Shown here: positions 5,433 through 6,485 of the stretch, in pieces
Layout of the letters: every line of letters begins with the position of its first letter
How positions within the stretch are numbered: position 1 is the stretch's first letter
Assembly (NCBI GenBank): GCA_028865155.1
Contig: JAGWKW010000072.1
Coordinates: 1 to 6,485, forward strand
DNA: 6,485 nucleotides
Direction: 5' to 3'
Origin: Alphaproteobacteria bacterium
Lineage (GTDB): Bacteria; Pseudomonadota; Alphaproteobacteria; UBA9219
Notes under the pieces: generated by a model
Seen by the model: only the letters and a program-made list of their open reading frames with translations
Databases searched by the model: none
What the model was told of the DNA's origin: nothing
Position numbers and translations under genes: made by a program

Positions 5433-6485
5433 TTATTTGCCGATAAGCTTCTTCGCCTCGGCGGCGACATGCGCCGCCGTGATGCCGAAATGCTCGTACA
5501 GTTTCGGCGCGGGTGCAGACGCACCGAAGCTGGACATGCCGACAAATGCGCCCTTTTCGCCGATGTAACGCTCCCAGCCCTGACGGATGCCCGCTTCGAC
5601 CGCGACGCGCGGCGCCGTGCCCAGAACCTGCGCGCGGCATTCGTCCGATTGCTCTTCGAACAATTCCCAGCACGGCATCGATATGACGGCAGCCTTGACG
5701 CCCTGTTCGGCCAAGGCAGCGCGCGCTTCCATCGCGATCGACACTTCCGAGCCGGTCGCGAGCAGCGTCACGTCGCGCGCTTCATCCATGCCTGCCAGTA
5801 TATAGGCGCCGCAAGCCGACAGGTTTTCCGGGCATACTTTTCCGTCGCGCGACCGCAAGGTCGGCAGGCCCTGCCGCGACAGCGCAAGCAGGCTCGGCCT
5901 GTTTCTGTTTTGCAACGCAACCTGCCAGCATTCCGCCACCTCAACCCCGTCGCATGGGCGGAATACCAGCAAATTCGGGATCGCACGCAGGGCGGCCAGA
6001 TGCTCGACCGGCTGATGCGTCGGCCCGTCTTCGCCAAGCCCGATGCTGTCATGCGTCATGATATAGACGACGCGAATGCCCATCAGCGCAGCAAGGCGGA
6101 TCGAAGGCCGCGCATAATCGGCGAACTGCATGAATGTGCCGCCGTAAGGAACGACACCGCCATGAAGGGCCAAACCGCCCATGGCAGCCGCCATGCCATG
6201 TTCGCGCACGCCATAACGGATATACCGCCCGTCATATTTTCCGGGTTCGATATCGGCCGTGCCCTTGACTTTGGTATTGTTCGAGGGGGTCAAGTCGGCG
6301 CTGCCGCCGATCAGTTCCGGCAAAGCAGGCACCACGGCTTCAAGCGCCGCGCCCGAGGATTGCCGGGTTGCGTGCTTCGGTTTCTCGGCGGCGACTTTCG
6401 CCTTGAGCGCGGCCAAAGCGTCGAACGCGGCCTGCGGCGCATCGCCTGCCATTGCCGCGTCGAAAATATCGCGGCTCTCATGCGC
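5433..6485 (-). CDS. tkt: Transketolase, C-terminal 350 residues (5' end beyond the window)
   Basis: The frame is open to the window edge, so this is the C-terminal half of a protein that usually has about 660 residues; the Met at 6452 is internal. Transketolase is a thiamine-diphosphate enzyme that moves two-carbon ketol units between sugar phosphates in the non-oxidative pentose phosphate pathway (or Calvin cycle). In this fragment (numbered from the edge), [17 protein letters not shown] starts the pyrimidine-binding domain. VREHGM (93-98) carries the conserved cofactor-activating glutamate E95. [15 protein letters not shown] (145-159) holds the substrate-binding histidines, and LSRQGLP (202-208) a substrate phosphate-binding arginine. 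The C-terminal domain starts near residue 220 and includes [11 protein letters not shown] and a conserved [12 protein letters not shown]. All visible catalytic residues are intact. It converges on rlmJ with no gap, and no terminator follows its TAA. Promoter, start codon and the diphosphate-binding domain are outside the window. Confidence 0.95.
   Translation of the reverse strand, partial: AHESRDIFDAAMAGDAPQAAFDALAALKAKVAAEKPKHATRQSSGAALEAVVPALPELIGGSADLTPSNNTKVKGTADIEPGKYDGRYIRYGVREHGMAAAMGGLALHGGVVPYGGTFMQFADYARPSIRLAALMGIRVVYIMTHDSIGLGEDGPTHQPVEHLAALRAIPNLLVFRPCDGVEVAECWQVALQNRNRPSLLALSRQGLPTLRSRDGKVCPENLSACGAYILAGMDEARDVTLLATGSEVSIAMEARAALAEQGVKAAVISMPCWELFEEQSDECRAQVLGTAPRVAVEAGIRQGWERYIGEKGAFVGMSSFGASAPAPKLYEHFGITAAHVAAEAKKLIGK

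Noticed and set aside
6450..6452. ATG at 6452 as the start of the transketolase gene
   Set aside because: The frame stays open to the window edge, and the fragment begins in the middle of the transketolase fold, so this Met is internal.
1..6485. A defence, mobile or CRISPR system
   Set aside because: There are no direct-repeat arrays, transposase or integrase motifs, tRNA-linked attachment sites or abrupt changes in base composition outside short intergenic patches.

Overview
The window looks like chromosomal DNA from an alphaproteobacterium. It is GC-rich with short AT-rich patches only between genes, and its proteins (an HpnM/MlaC-type lipid-binding protein, a GH17-GT2 glucan synthase, an RlmJ methyltransferase and a bacterial transketolase) fit that group. 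The phylum and class call is inference from protein style; no rRNA or tRNA gene is present to fix it. There are no insertion sequences, phage genes, CRISPR arrays or tRNAs.

Layout. On the + strand, a secreted MlaC/HpnM-like protein (14-682) is followed after 91 bp by a large membrane protein (774-3323) that joins a periplasmic GH17 glucan transglycosylase domain to a cytoplasmic processive GT2 synthase. Next comes a 308-bp gene-free stretch (3324-3631). It holds an AT-rich promoter-like segment, a run of tightly packed hairpins and a textbook intrinsic terminator, all reading on the + strand; I read this as a candidate small RNA of about 150 nt. On the - strand lies a secreted peptidoglycan-binding-domain protein (4495-3632). 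An 88-bp divergent intergenic region carrying a perfect 18-bp palindrome and a second inverted repeat separates it from rlmJ (4584-5432, + strand). rlmJ runs head-on, with no gap at all, into the 3' end of a transketolase gene (6485-5433, - strand), whose 5' half lies beyond the window.

How the parts fit. The left half concerns the cell envelope: lipid trafficking to or from the outer membrane, export of a beta-glucan, and a wall-binding periplasmic protein. The right half is housekeeping: modification of 23S rRNA and the pentose phosphate pathway. The genes do not form one system and there is no sign of a defence or mobile island. The most original content is the intergenic RNA candidate, the palindrome in the divergent promoter, and the unrecognised C-terminal domain of the peptidoglycan-binding protein.
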